Shown: positions 43,134 through 55,384, numbered from the stretch's first letter. The stretch is DNA of 64,000 nucleotides from Buddleja alternifolia (GCA_019426215.1 CM033399.1:37395022-37459021); one strand, 5' to 3'. Notes: generated from the sequence alone by a model not told the origin. Translations and numbers: made by a program.

Positions 43134-46100
43134 AAATAAAATATAGGATCATTGAACTTGTTGCTAGTATGTATAGATAAAAAGATTTTGTGAAATTAAA
43201 TAGATAATGGACGAGTAGTTGACATTTGACACACTTGGGCAACTTGCCCCAACATAAACCAGGATTCAGGCCCACATACAAAAAGGTGTTTATCTGTAAT
43301 GTCTATTACACATTTAATGTAATAAGGGCTTTGGGCCGAATCATGTTTGGGCTACGACATCCCATGATATTTCATGCTTTCAACATTAACTACATGTCGA
43401 TGTAATAATTACTTTTCTCCCACACACTCCCATGTGATTCTTCTTAAATAAAAAGTCCCAGTACGATCACATTTATTCATATATAACGAAATTCACATAA
43501 ATTTTAAAATATTAATAATTGTAATTGTCTTGAAACTATGACAATTTAAGAATTTTGAACACGTGGTATCACATTGTCTTATTCGCTCATTGATTTTCTT
43601 GTGGGCTCTTTGATAAAAGGATAGAATGGTTTCTGGTTTAGCCCAGCCTAATTGCTGCGAAAGGCTAAATTAAGTCCTTTCGAAATGTAAAGTACTTCTA
43701 TACGAATTAACATTAAGTGACCAATACAAATAGCCACTGCAATAATGCCCGTTTAGTAATAATCATTGACTTCAATACATATATCATGCCAATGAGGTCT
43801 AGTCCTACCGGCGAAGTTGAGGCCCCAAACTATTAGAGATCTTTCTTAGATACAAATTAGTAATAATTGTTATATGTTGATAGATAATTCATATTCACTG
43901 AATATGGTCTAATTGGTACATGTAATTGTTTCCCTCGAAAAAAAAAAAGGGTACATATATGATAATAAATTCATCGACAAGGGATTATCAGGGCATTCCA
44001 AAACTTTCAAATGTTACTTAAGTAGTTAGAACGAACAAATAGGTTCAATAAAAAGAATCTTTCTTCTATCAATCCGTTTTTACCCTTGCGACATCATAAT
44101 AAAAGTTGCATTCTCAGATTTGTCAAACGAAACACCAATCCACACCCATTGCGTTTTGAATGTATATAAAAAATAATTTCTTTTTTGTACTTCTTACTAT
44201 TAGATAGTTTCTATAAATCTCATAGAAAAATGCCTAAAAATTCATAGTGAAATTTGAGAAGAGTCTCCTTTTGAAGTAATTACACATTGATCTAATGGCC
44301 ACCGGAACCACAAAAGGCTATCCAAATTGGTTGCAATAGTACCATTTATATCATAAGCTGGTCCAGGTACGTAACTGGATCTTCATAAGATAATTATATG
44401 ATTTTCCAATATTTGATTTATCTCTATAGCTTTGATTCAAATTCATTTACGTAACATAAGCGAAGAAGAAAAAGGCTTCTTTTTGCCTTTGTAAAACAAA
44501 CATCTTTAAAAAAATTAACTTGACTCTTATTCAAAAGGTTTCAATTAGGTCTGAACATATGATCGTAATTAATTTGTCCTTGAACTCTGAATCAACGATA
44601 GAATTTGAATGCCATGTGAATTGGACAGGGAAAAAATCAATTCATACAAGAATTTTTGTAACCCCTAAAAATAGAAAAATAGATTGTAAAAGGAAATTAA
44701 AATGCTTGTTTAAAATTTCCATGCTTAAAGCCTTAAACATTAATATTTCATATTGGAACCATTAATTATATCATGTGTCACATAAAGTAGGGAAAGTTTG
44801 GCATGCTTCAATACATCTAACGCGCATGCAAAGCATAAAGTTCATCACAGAACAAATTAAAGTCTAAATGGTTATGTTCAGTGTTAATCATAAGTGCCCT
44901 ATTTTGACCAATTACTATTATATTTACTCAAAAGTAAGATGATTTTGACTATAGGTACAATTTTTTCTATTATATACTATCTCCATGAAATTTGTTAATG
45001 TTTGGTAATTAAATATGCCCAGTTAGCTGCCTAGAATAATTGAAAAGTAGATTAAATTATAAGGGGGGAAGTTGTTAGGCACTTAATTAATTAATGAGTC
45101 TCTAAATCAATATTTAACTATATATGTTTCAGCCAACCAATTGTATTGCAAATGTTAATATATGACCAAGCTGCAATGAGGCATTAGTTCCTGTTGACCT
45201 AGCCAGATTATGTACACTTTTTACAATTAAAAATTTAGTCAACCCCAAAGACATTATGGCATGTATAAATATTATTTATGTAAAAATGATTAATCTAAAG
45301 TTAAAACGATATGTATAATGTATGACATGACATTAAGTTTAATATGGTTTTTCAACAATGCTAACTACTGTCATAAGAAGAATTAACACAAATTAAGTTT
45401 GTATTCTTCAATAAGAGTTTGATGAAAGCGACTCGACAAGAGCTCGACCACTGCATTGAGATGAGCTTGGGTTTGAATAAACACGACAATAAAAGCATAA
45501 AGATCAAACGATACAAGAAGTTACGTGATTCGATAATTCCCTACGTCCACAGGAGAGGAGAGAGTAGTTCATTATTAACAAAAGAGATAAATACAATGAA
45601 TATTGTCAAAAGTATGAACTAAACCTAAGACCTGATTTTTTCACATAAATATAGCATACCGTATCCAGGATTGCGTTTTTTGATAATGGGTCTTCTGCTT
45701 AATGTAGGACTTAGGATTTTAAGACATATCACAACTGCTTGGTTGAGTTATCGCGAGTCATTGTCATGTTTATCATATTTTCAATTAATTTATTTCTAAT
45801 AATTTACATTTATATATTTTATATTAAATGTATATTAATTAAATGACGAAAAAATCGTAAGAAGCCTCGAGCTCAAATACCGAGCTCTTTCTCCCTCGCG
45901 AACTCTCGAGTTCGTAGAAACAAATTTATTGAGTTCGAACTCGACATAATTAACTCAATCTCGGCTCGAGACATTTCCCTCTTTTTCAAGCCCGCACTTA
46001 AGTTCATTGCAACATGCTCATTAAGCCTAATAATATACTCGACCTTGAGCCCAGCCAACACTCCAAGTTTCATCGAATTCAACTCATTTATACCCCTATT

Positions 46101-47029
46101 CCTGAATGGTTAATAAAGGTTTTGTTTTCTTGATATTGAAAAAAGAGTTGTAATAGAAGATCTCATCTGAAAAAAAGAATGATGCTACATACATAACCTA
46201 CTAATTTTTTTTTCCTCTTAATTTTGGTGACCAATTTACTTGATAAAAGTTAATGAATGAATATTTTCTAAACTAATATATAGCAACAAATCTCACTAAT
46301 GAAAAAAAATTAAAACATGACCAAGTTTGGCCACTATTAAGTTTACGATTCCAATTAATGCTTTTAGCGTGTCCACACAGAAAATAAACTTTTTTGTTTC
46401 TCAACCTAAAGAAAAATAAGGTTTGAAAAGTAGATTATAGATATATATAGAATAAAGTGTTTCTATCTCTCTCATCACAATCCTTATAATTAGACTTATT
46501 TTAGTTTCGTACATACATAGATACACCAAAATTCTTCTCTAAATCTATTTGTTGAAAAAGATAAACATTCTTCTAAAGGAAACAGCCATCAACCTAAGAG
46601 ACAAAATGCAATGTGAAAAGGAGAGTGGAAAACTATCGTAAGTTCAATCGTATATTGGTAAAAACACGAAGTATGACTTAATTGCCAATTTCTTTTTCTT
46701 TTTTTTTTTTTTTTTTTGGTTTATACTAAGAGTTTTCCCCATCTGGACGCCAGAGATTAATCCCTTCGAGCCGTAGAGATCACCGAAATAAATTTTGCTT
46801 CCCCAATTAAACTTTTTCCATACTCACGGCCAAAAATTAAACTCTAAACAACATACTTAAAGAACCTAATTATTCACCAATTGTACAGGACGTTATTGGT
46901 TTTTGTCTTTCTTGCTTTTAGTTTGTACCATCCGTAGTTAGAAGGTACACCAGTATTGGTCATTGGCAAATATCTATATCTATATATATATATATATATA
47001 TATACACATAATTACACTCTTTCCAAAGG
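43134..47029. other. Non-coding intergenic stretch
   Basis: Mostly A+T-rich. Frames of 60-81 codons (44520, 45419) have no recognisable domain. A (TA)n tract is at about 46975-47003. A short ATG frame at 44294 (MATGTTKGYPNWLQ) is followed by a stop and cannot be supported as an exon. Confidence 0.45.
45850..46085. repeat. GAGCTCG-rich dispersed repeat
   Basis: Dense in gagctc, ctcgag and gttcgaac phrases. A similar, longer copy is at 62945-63265. Repeats of this composition are common in eudicot genomes. The 69-codon minus-strand frame is a product of it. Confidence 0.45.
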
Positions 47030-47179
47030 ATCCATGTGTTTTTACTTTTTGAGCGGGGCCATCGATCCGACCCAACCGGCCGGCCGACTACCTGATTAAC
47101 CAAAGTCATTGATTGTGGGACACATGGCATAATCCAATTGACCCAAATGTCAAATCAAAAATAGTTACTTTTGACACTA

Positions 47180-48031
47180 TTTTTTTTTTTTATAAGTAAA
47201 TTTCATTAATTCGGGACAAATCGAACAAATATTACAACAAAAGAAAAAAAAGAACAAAAACATCTACTCTAACATAATACTTATCAAAATAAATTACATT
47301 GGGGGTGCTGAACACGAACAAAATAAAATAAATAAAAAAAAGAGGTAGGAAAAAACTCGACCCGATTCCTAACAGAGAGGAGGACCGAGATTTTTCCAGA
47401 AAAAGTTTGCACCCACCAAAGATGGTGTATAAGATAACTCGAGCCAGATTTTGCCACCAAAGAACTGAAGCAAAAGAACACCCACACCTGCAACCCCCAA
47501 AGTAAAATTCTTTTTGATGAGTAAAATGCCAAAGAAGAACAAAACACATACCCAAACCAAAGCAACAGCAAAAGACTTCCTGCAAAAAGCAAGCAAAATA
47601 CAACAAAAGGAACTGGGAACGAAAGAAAACAAAACAACAAACAGAGAAGACTAAACAACAGATTATAGATAGCAAAAGGCACCACCAATACATAACAAAG
47701 TAAAAATCCCGTGGTGAGTCCAAAGAAACGACCCAAGGACTGACCAAATCCTTGGTTGTCTTCCTTATTTTCAGCCGTGATGAAGGGACCAAATCTTGAA
47801 TCCGGTAGATCGGCTGACAGGGGGGGACCAGCAACGAGGGGATGGTGGGGCAGGGGAACGACGGCGGAGGGATGGGACAAAAAGGGAGATTCTGTTTGGA
47901 ATGGAAGAAGGCGGATGAATGAAGGCTTAGGAATAACAGACATGGTGTCTGTGGAAGAAGCCAAACCCACCATCTCAGATGCGATGGCAGTGGCGGAGAG
48001 AGGGATAAAACCCTAGGAGACACAATTCTCT
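47180..48031 (-). mobile_element. LINE derivative with internal deletion
   Basis: On the minus strand it ends in a poly-A run (plus-strand T run 47180-47191). Its 5' half carries an ATG frame (MVGLASSTDTM, with proline-rich sequence after it) like the start of plant LINE ORF1. The 3' half is T-rich, 3'-UTR-like. No endonuclease, RT or RNase H lies between, so the middle is lost. Flanks cttttgacacta (47168-47179) and cttttcacta (48032-48041) may be a decayed TSD. Minus-strand frames of 229 and 263 codons run into the UTR-like part and are not a known protein. Confidence 0.6.
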
Positions 48032-48277
48032 CTTTTCACTATAAATACCTCATCTTTGCTCATCTTTGGGGAACCAATATTTATTACTCATAAAATCTCT
48101 CATTTTACCTCGTATATTTATCGAACCAGTTTACCTTATATTTACATAGTCCATATGAACCTCCAAAAATAGCTCATATATCGAATTTCAAATATGTTTA
48201 GACTTGATCATATCTAACTTGGTACGTAAGTTGCTTGACTCGGTCAAGTCCAGTCAATATTCCATCTTATCTGAGTT

Positions 48278-49374
48278 CACTACTACAAAAAATGCATATT
48301 ACAGCGGTTTTTTTGGACCTATTACAGCGGTTCGAACCGCTGTAATAGGCAGTGCTGTAATAGGGTTTCGACCTATTACAGCGGTTTAGAACCGCTGTAA
48401 TAGGGTATTTTTTATTTATTTTTATTAATTTCACTTTTTCGTTTATAATTTTACCGTGTCGAAATGACACGAAATTCGCAAATACACAAAAATATATACA
48501 TAAACTCACACATACACAAATATACATATACCCACATATACTTACATAAACCCACATATACACAAATATATATACATACATAAACCCACATATACATACA
48601 CCCACATATACACAAATATACATACACACCCACATATTCGTGTACGAAACCCCACATATACACAAATATACATACACTCACATATACATACATAAACCCA
48701 CATATACACAAATATACGTACACCCACATATACATACATAAACCCACAAATATACATACACCCACATATACATACATAAACCCACATATACACAAATATA
48801 CATACACCCACATATACATACATAAACCCACATATACACAAATATACATACACCCATATATACATACATAAACCCAAATATACATAAACCCACACATACA
48901 CAAATATACATAAACCCACACATACACAAATATAAATACACCCACACATACAGCGGTGGTGGAGGCGGCGGTGGTGCTACATGGTGGTGGCGGCGGCGGT
49001 GGTGCTTCAAGAGAGAGAGAGAGAGAAAGAGAGTGTAGAGAGAGAGAGTAGAGAGAAAAAGACTAAGAGAGATAGAGAGAAGCGGGAAGATCAAAATTTA
49101 AGGGATTTAAATTTTTTGGTTTTGACCTATTACAGCGGTTCCCAACGAACCGCTGTAATAGGTCCCTCGACCACCTATTACAGCGGTTCCCTCGGAACCG
49201 CTGTAATAGGTTAAGACCTATTACAGCGGTTTTCTCGGAACCGCTGTAATAGGTTAAGACCAAGATACCCTATTACAGCGGTTCGTTGGGAACCGCTGTA
49301 ATAGGTTCCTATTACAGCGGTTTTACTAAAACTGCTGTAATAGGTGCGCTGTAATTGGGTATTTTGTAGTAGTG
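48278..49374. mobile_element. Non-autonomous CACTA transposon
   Basis: Termini CACTACTACAAAA and its inverse, with a 3-bp TSD GTT (48275-48277 and 49375-49377). 1,097 bp. The subterminal parts hold two (left) and five (right) hairpin units of 30-37 bp with arms cctattacagcggtt and aaccgctgtaatagg, the kind of site a CACTA transposase binds. The interior is a CA/TA-rich minisatellite plus a GGTGG-rich and a GA-rich tract. No transposase; it would depend on an autonomous relative. Confidence 0.95.
48478..48950. repeat. Minisatellite inside the CACTA element
   Basis: Units around cacatatacatacataaacc and cccacatatacacaaatat repeat about 15 times. Followed by ggtggtggaggcggcggtgg (from about 48955) and a (GA)n tract at 49013-49080. 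Minus-strand frames of 135-164 codons rich in Y, C, V and M arise only from this repeat. Confidence 0.85.
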
Positions 49375-49471
49375 GTTCTGGTACGACTAATCTGGGTTAT
49401 AAATTAGGTTTGGATTGGTCCGGCAAAATTCAAACTAAAACAATATATATATATACAATTATATATATATA

Positions 49472-50155
49472 TGATCTAACCCAAATCCGAAGACTCGAGT
49501 CTCTCAGTCCGGACCATAAATTCGTTCTCTTGTGCCTCACAGGTCGTGCCTCCGTGTCAACATTGAGTCGATGAACGATAACAGCAGAGTCGATACCTTT
49601 GAAGTCTGCAGCTTTCCTTGCGAACATATCAGAGTTGTTCCTCAAAAAATTCACCAGCTTCGTTTCTATTTCAGGATCCATCTCTCCCCCAATATGTGTC
49701 GTTTTGTTCGGGTTTCCTGGTATAAGTTCAATTGACTTGTGGACCAAAGGTTCGACTCGTGCATCAACTTGCTTCTGTCTTTTATCCCAACCTTCAATCA
49801 GAGTCTTTGCTTCTTCATCTAACACTTCAATCCTGCTAGCTTCGCACTTTCTCGTCTTTGATGAATTCACTTTTAATGAAATCGTGTAGCACTGCCGAGC
49901 CTCCAGTTGGTTCCCACGCACTTCACCAATACCATTGTTTGTTTTGAACTTCATCTTCAAGTGTGGAGTCGAAACAATAGCTCCAAATGTATTCAACATG
50001 GGTCGTCCCACAATCATATTGTACGCAAAGGGTACATCCACAACCAAAAAGGTAATTCAGTTCGTCTTTGACCTCGATCCCACCCCCAACGACACATCTA
50101 GCTCAATTGACCCCTTAGGCATAATCGAAGATCCAGTAAAACCAACCAAAGGAGT
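49472..50155 (-). repeat. 684-bp duplicated segment, copy A
   Basis: Matches 52280-52960 with few differences and a 3-bp net length change. It consists of the protease end, the linker to RT, the first RT residues, and then directly about 38 bp of LTR 3' end. Confidence 0.9.
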
Positions 50156-50350
50156 ACTTACACTTTGCAGCCGAGTTCCATCCAGCTCCATCTTTTTCAA
50201 AACGTCCCAAAAGATAATATCTGCAGAACTCCTCATATCCACCAAAACCTTATGCACCACAAAATTGTCCACATCCATTGAAATCACCATAGGGTCGTTA
50301 TGAGGACCGTGCATTCCGTCGTAATCACTGTCATCAAAGCTAATCACTTC
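49510..50350 (-). pseudogene. TAT protease and RT start, truncated
   Basis: Minus-strand frame with VHKVLVDMRSSADIIFWDVL, where the family has an Asp-Thr/Ser-Gly active site; here Asp is followed by Met-Arg, so the protease is inactive. NMIVGRPMLNTFGAIVSTPH follows after a stop at about 50055, then IDSAVIVHRLNVDTEARPV, the usual run-up to RT, which is cut off and joined to LTR sequence. Confidence 0.8.
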
Positions 50351-50481
50351 GTTCCTCGAACTCGATCCTCCAGTAAGTGAAAAAATCCTACCAGGTTCGC
50401 CACGGTAGTAGCCTGAACGACTCTCCCTCGCATATCTTTTTTTTGCGTTAGAGGAGTCTCCATCAGTAGGTCATCCTGCTA

Positions 50482-52207
50482 TCATGTGTATCTCTCGAAA
50501 ATTACCTTGTTTGGGTGCCTCCCGTACTTCGACTCTTCTCTCGTTTGTACGAGGACCTCTATTCGGTAATGAATGTCATTATGCTCGTAATTACGAGAAC
50601 CGTCATTACGGTGATGGTCATTGTTTCGCTCGTGATTACGAGAACCGTCATTACGGTGATGGTGATCTTGCTCGTTATAACGAGGGTTGCCTCGTGGGCG
50701 TTCATTGTTTAGGCGATAATTATCGCTTCTGTGATCATCATTTCTGGGCTGCTCGTGATTACGAGTCTGACGATCCCTTTCAATTGACTTCTCATGGGAT
50801 CGTTCTCGTGAACAATTGTGCGGTCGATAGAGTTCATTCGTACGAGTGGCCTCTGGGACTCTTACTTCTGCCAAAGTTCGATCAATAAAATCGTTCAACA
50901 CCCCAGATTTGATAAGTCGTTCAATTTCATCCTTCAACTGAAAACACTCTTCAGTGTCGTGGCCATGGTCTTTATGGAATTCACAGTATCTATCCATGTT
51001 CTTTTTCACACCACCTCTCATTGGCCTAGGTCGTTGAATTTGACTCGTACATAAAGCAGCAACCAGGATTCTCGTACGAGTCGAGTTCAACGGGGTGTAA
51101 TGTTCAAATTTCGGTTTACGGGGTCGATCATGATCCCTCCTCGACCCCGTTCCCTCATAACGTTTAATTTCACGCTTTTTTTACGACCACAAGGGTCATT
51201 CAGAATTTGCAAATTATCCAAGTCCTTTAACTCGTTCATTTCTCCCTCATTAATATACTCCCCCGCTAGTTTCATCAATTCCTCATGGGATCGTGGAGGG
51301 CGGCAAGAAAGTGCATCATTAAAGTTTCCCTTCTTTAAGCCTCTCATAAGGAAGCTTAACATTAATTCATTATTAAGTTCCGAAAGGTCCATGGCTTCTT
51401 GATTGAAGCGGTGTATAAATTCACGCAGAGACTCGGTTGAGCCCTGCTTCAGTCCCATGATCACAGATATAGACTTCTTAGTCTTTTTATTACTAGCAAA
51501 GTGACTTTCAAATTTATATTTCAATCGTGTGTACGACTCTATGGAAGCGGGGGCTAGACTCATGAACCAGTCTTGCGCCCGACCCACAAGAATCGTAGTG
51601 AAGATCCTTGCATTAATAGCATCTGATTGTCCCTGCAAAGACATCAACAACTCATAAGATGTAATATGGGGTCTTGGATCGCCCGCCCATCAAACTTTAG
51701 AAAATCTGGCATTCGAAAAAGCTCATTCGGAACTTCCTTCATGATCTCAGTGACAAAAGGAGAATTGTGGGCCATCAACATGGGGGCTGGCCTCGTCTGC
51801 ATAGGAGCCGCAACTTTTTCCATCGTTGTACGTCTGTCCTCCTCATAATGCACCACTCGTCGTCGTGCATTCGGTGAATCCGTCGCCCGAGCTTTTCCTC
51901 GGCTTTCTACATTCTCTTGACGAACACTAACCACATCGTCATCGTCTAACAACTCTCCTTCCTGCTCTCCATCACGATTCTCTTCTTGATGGAATAAACT
52001 TCTTTTGGCGGAAGGATCTTTACATGGCTCTCCTACATTAGGAGTCGCCAGAGTACGGGTAAGATATTTCTGCATCTCTTCCTTGGCATATTCCTTCATC
52101 CTCCTATCCAACTCTTCTTTTGTCATCGTGATAACAGAACTCGTTCCTCCGTCGGCAGGCGGATCTGCGTTTAATTCTTCCTCTTCTCGAACCAACCGAC
52201 TCTTCAT
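50482..52207 (-). pseudogene. TAT gag
   Basis: Starts MKSRLVREEEEL, with an N-terminal charged part, and continues after a frameshift near 51650 with GQSDAINARIF, AQDWFMSLAPASI and the ESLREFIHRFNQE block. It ends with the zinc-finger-like YCEFHKDHGHDTEEC and an Arg/Asn/His-rich tail that contains a short repeat (HHRNDGSRNHERN). Another frameshift lies near 51090. The spliced-together frame is otherwise rather well kept. Different subfamily from the gag at 15536-16645. Confidence 0.85.
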
Positions 52208-52259
52208 GTTCCTGACCTCACCCTTAACACCAACAAATCTCAGCGACCTCGAAGTAGAT

Positions 52260-52277
52260 TTCCCACAGACGGCGCCA
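52260..52277 (-). other. TAT primer-binding site
   Basis: Minus strand TGGCGCCGTCTGTGGGAA, two bases from the LTR end at 52280. Confidence 0.8.
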
Positions 52278-52279
52278 AC

Positions 52280-52960
52280 TGATCTAACCCAAATCCGAAG
52301 ACTCGAGTCTCTCAGTCCGAACCAAAATTCCTTCTCTTCTGCCTCACAGGTCGTGCCTCCGTGTCAACATTGAGTCGATGAACGATAACAGCAGGGTCGA
52401 TACCTTTGAAGTCCGCAGTTTTCCATGCGAACATATCAAAGTTGTTCCTCAAAAAATTTACCAGCTTTGTTTCTACTTCAGGATCCATCTCTCCCCCAAT
52501 CTGTGTCGTTTTGTTCGGGTTTCCTGGTATAAGTTCAATTGACTTGTGGACCAAAGGTTCGACTCGTGCATCAACTTGCTTCTGTCTTTTATCCCAACCT
52601 TCAATCAGAGTCTGCTTCTTCATCTAACACTTCAATCCTGCTAGCTTCAGACTTTCTCTTCTTTGATGAATTCGCTTTTAATGAAGTCATGTAGCACTGC
52701 CGAGCCTCCAGTTGGTTCCCACGCACTTCACCAATACCATTGTTTGTTTTGAACTTCATCTTCAAGTGTGGAGTCGAAACAATAGCTCCAAATGTATTCA
52801 ACATGGGTCGTCCCACAATCATATTGTACGCAAAGGGTACATCCACAACCAAAAAGGTAAATCGGTTCGTCTTTGACCTTGATCCCACCCCCAACGACAC
52901 ATCTAGCTCAATTGACCCCTTAGGCATAATCGAAGATCCTGTAAAACCAACCAAAGGAGT
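52280..52960 (-). repeat. 684-bp duplicated segment, copy B
   Basis: Second copy of 49472-50155. It differs, for example, by a 2-bp loss near 52613 that shifts the frame. On its far side (52961) it meets the tandem array, not upstream protease sequence. Confidence 0.9.
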
Positions 52961-53560
52961 TGTACGTCGTGAACGACCCTAGATAGATGATCTTACAAAG
53001 ATCACATTTTCAACTCTTTAGTCTAAATTAGACTCTAACTTTGGAGTCGTACGTCGTGAACGACCCTAGATAGATTATCTTACAAAGATCACATTTTCCG
53101 TCTAAATTAGACTCTAACTCTGGAGTCGTACGTCATGAACGACCCTAGATAGATGATCTTACAAAGATCACATTTTCAACTATTTAGTCTAAATTAAACT
53201 CTAACTCTGGAGTCGTACGTCGTGAACGACCCTAGATAGATGATCTTACAAAGATCACATTTCAACTCTTTAGTCTAAATTAGACTCTAACTCTGGAGTC
53301 GTACGTCGTGAACGACCCTAGATAGGTGATCTTAGAAAGATCACATTTTCAACTCTTTAGTCTAAATTAGACTCTAACTCTGGAGTCGTACGTCGTGAAC
53401 GACCCTAGATAGATGATCTTACAAAGATCACATTTTTAACTCTTCGATCCAATTAGACTCTCTGAGGTCGTACGTCGTGAACGACCCTAGATAGATGATC
53501 TTAGAAAGATCGTATTTTCAACTCTTAAGTCTAATTCAATTTTAAACTTTGATGTGAAAT
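52956..53560. repeat. Tandem array, ~80-90-bp unit, seven copies
   Basis: Each unit has gtcgtacgtcgtgaacgacc, ctagatagatgatcttac, aaagatcacattttcaac and the tctaaattagactctaac block. Units start near 52961, 53048, 53127, 53210, 53298, 53386 and 53467. gatctt...aagatc forms a small hairpin in each. Tandem repeats near the 3' LTR are common in TAT elements, which suggests this part belongs to the plus-strand LTR that follows. Confidence 0.9.
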
Positions 53561-53734
53561 ACAAATAATCTTACGTACACAGATCATATCTATAATATCG
53601 CTATTTTTCTGCTGGTTCATTCTTTTGATGAAGGTCATGTGAAAGTGTCATTCTGTTTGAAAAATTCAGATTTACTTTTGACTTATACTTCCTTAGTAGT
53701 AAATTTAAAGCTATAAATGTCTTTTCTTTAATAC

Positions 53735-54300
53735 TGATGAAGTGGGGGACTTAATGATATACCAAAATATGGTATTTAGCCCAATAATGGAATGTTATAG
53801 CATGTGAGGCCCAACACAGACCTAGAAACCGGCCCATAATGGAAGATCCGTGTGTTTTTTAAGTGATCCGTGTCGGGTCGTTCACTAGATACGAGTCAAG
53901 ATCCTGACTGTTCATAGGCACCACGTGGCATCATCGGTGCGACCCACTTCGCTGTCAGATCCGTACAACACTTGCATCTATAAATACCCCCTCATAACAC
54001 TTATTGAGGGGGGTTGGAGAATACTCTCTCCAGTTTTAGCCTCGTATATTCATTAGTAACGAGTCTATAGACTGATAAGTACGTTCCTATATACATATAA
54101 ATTTGGAAGTTAGAATCGTTCCTCGAGTACGACCCTGACTATTCACCTTAATATAGAACTACGTTGACTTGATCCTAATTAGGTACGTAGGTAGCTTAAG
54201 TATCATTGAGTGCAGTCTATAATCTTCATTAGCATACTCGTCGTAGGGTTCGAATCCTTTCAGACTGATAGATTTGAGTCCCCGAATTTGAGTTAGATCA
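53735..54300 (+). mobile_element. TAT-like LTR, forward
   Basis: About 566 bp, tgatgaagtgggg to gttagatca, with a TATA box (ctataaatacc near 53979). Its last 38 bp match the minus-strand LTR ends at 49472 and 52280. No PBS follows. The start is taken from the TG that precedes gatgaag; no clear TSD at that side. Confidence 0.7.
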
Positions 54301-54305
54301 ATATA

Positions 54306-54574
54306 TATGATGCGATGTGAAAATTGAGTTAGACTCTGGGTGCTCACACAGAGCAAAATATCTTAGAGGAACGAGTCAATATTGGATTGAGACGGACCTA
54401 CGACACGACAAAACGGACTAGTTAATTTTCTCCATAATGATAATGATTAGTGGTGGTTTTTTAGTGAATAAAGCAATAATGATCTGATTATTTTAATATC
54501 TGTATGGGTGTTTACTTGCAGGCATTGGGTCTCATTCTTTTTTAACCTTTAAATTAATCAATTGGATTGATGTG

Positions 54575-54610
<36 letters not shown>

Positions 54611-55384
54611 ATAACTCATAGGCACTTTATAATAAGCTTGCATGACCATTATTAAGTAAGATTAAAATGTTCATATTGCCCTTGATCCAGAATTATGTCA
54701 AATGAATATATAAATATTAAAAGAATATATATGCTAAGTATTTTTCTCATGTATAATCTGTTGCAAGACTTTTCAGTGAATGACACAGGATAGAAACAAA
54801 AACCATTAAAAAGAAATCAAATTTTTGACCTGATAAACAAACCAAATGCTAATTCCATCAGTAATTCAAAGTTTTCATACACAATCTATGTATAAAGTAA
54901 TTTCTACAAACTTCTAGATAAACAGTAAAATTATGAGTTACATTTTATTTATTTGTTTATATAAATATATATATATATATGTATTATTTTCCTTTTATTA
55001 ATTAATCCAAATATGGTGGATGAAAATGGGATCTACAGAGGATTTTGGGATTTTAGTCGATGACATGGACAGAAAATACAAATGCTGGTAGCAATGTCAG
55101 AATAAAGACACGAGAATTAAAGAAGATAATTAGTCACCGTGCACCTATCATTTTCTCCATGATTTTGACGTGATAAGTTTATTCCAACGTGCACATATAG
55201 AAATCCATCTTATATGATCTTACATCATTCATGATGTTTGGCTTTCCTCCACATATTTATGAAGGACGGTTGTAAACAAATTAAATCAATGAATTTGTTA
55301 AATTTGAGAAATTGTGTTTGAACTTTGATTATGGTAGAAATCCCACTTCCCATAATTGCCTTCAATATAAGCCACATTCTCAAA
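54306..55384. other. Non-coding stretch
   Basis: A+T-rich with (TA)n tracts at about 54577-54604 and 54965-54980. No supported gene. Confidence 0.45.

Larger units (their letters stand above)
47030..49440 (+). mobile_element. TAT-like LTR remnant, twice interrupted
   Basis: Three pieces together resemble the LTR at 53735-54300: a GC-richer U3 (47030-47179, catcgatccgacccaacc), a promoter (cactataaatacc at 48036) with an R/U5-like part (48042-48277, ttggtacgtaagttgcttga), and a tail (49378-49440). A LINE derivative and a CACTA element separate them. The ends are not defined. Confidence 0.5.
49472..54300. mobile_element. Rearranged TAT-clade element with inverted outer ends
   Basis: The left boundary is an LTR 3' end read on the minus strand (tgatctaaccc); the right boundary is the LTR 3' end of a plus-strand LTR (...gttagatca). 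Both are followed outward by atata. Inside, from right to left on the minus strand: repeats, a PR/RT fragment (copy B), an LTR end, PBS, gag, PR/RT fragment (copy A), LTR end. One complete LTR (53735-54300) lies in the opposite orientation to gag. This cannot be a simple integration; recombination between copies or an aberrant intermediate is needed. Confidence 0.7.

Noticed and set aside
44294..44338. Possible first exon (MATGTTKGYPNWLQ)
   Set aside because: Stops after 14 codons, with no supported splice site before the stop and no downstream coding continuation.
47232..48023. 263-codon and 229-codon minus-strand frames
   Set aside because: They run across a LINE ORF1 start into T-rich 3'-UTR-like sequence; the hydrophobic second half reflects T-richness, not a membrane protein.
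48267..49094. Several 135-164-codon minus-strand frames rich in Tyr, Val, Cys and Met
   Set aside because: Produced by the CA/TA minisatellite inside the CACTA element.
54245..54260. tRNA B-box-like ggttcgaatcc
   Set aside because: Lies inside an LTR with no A box or cloverleaf around it.
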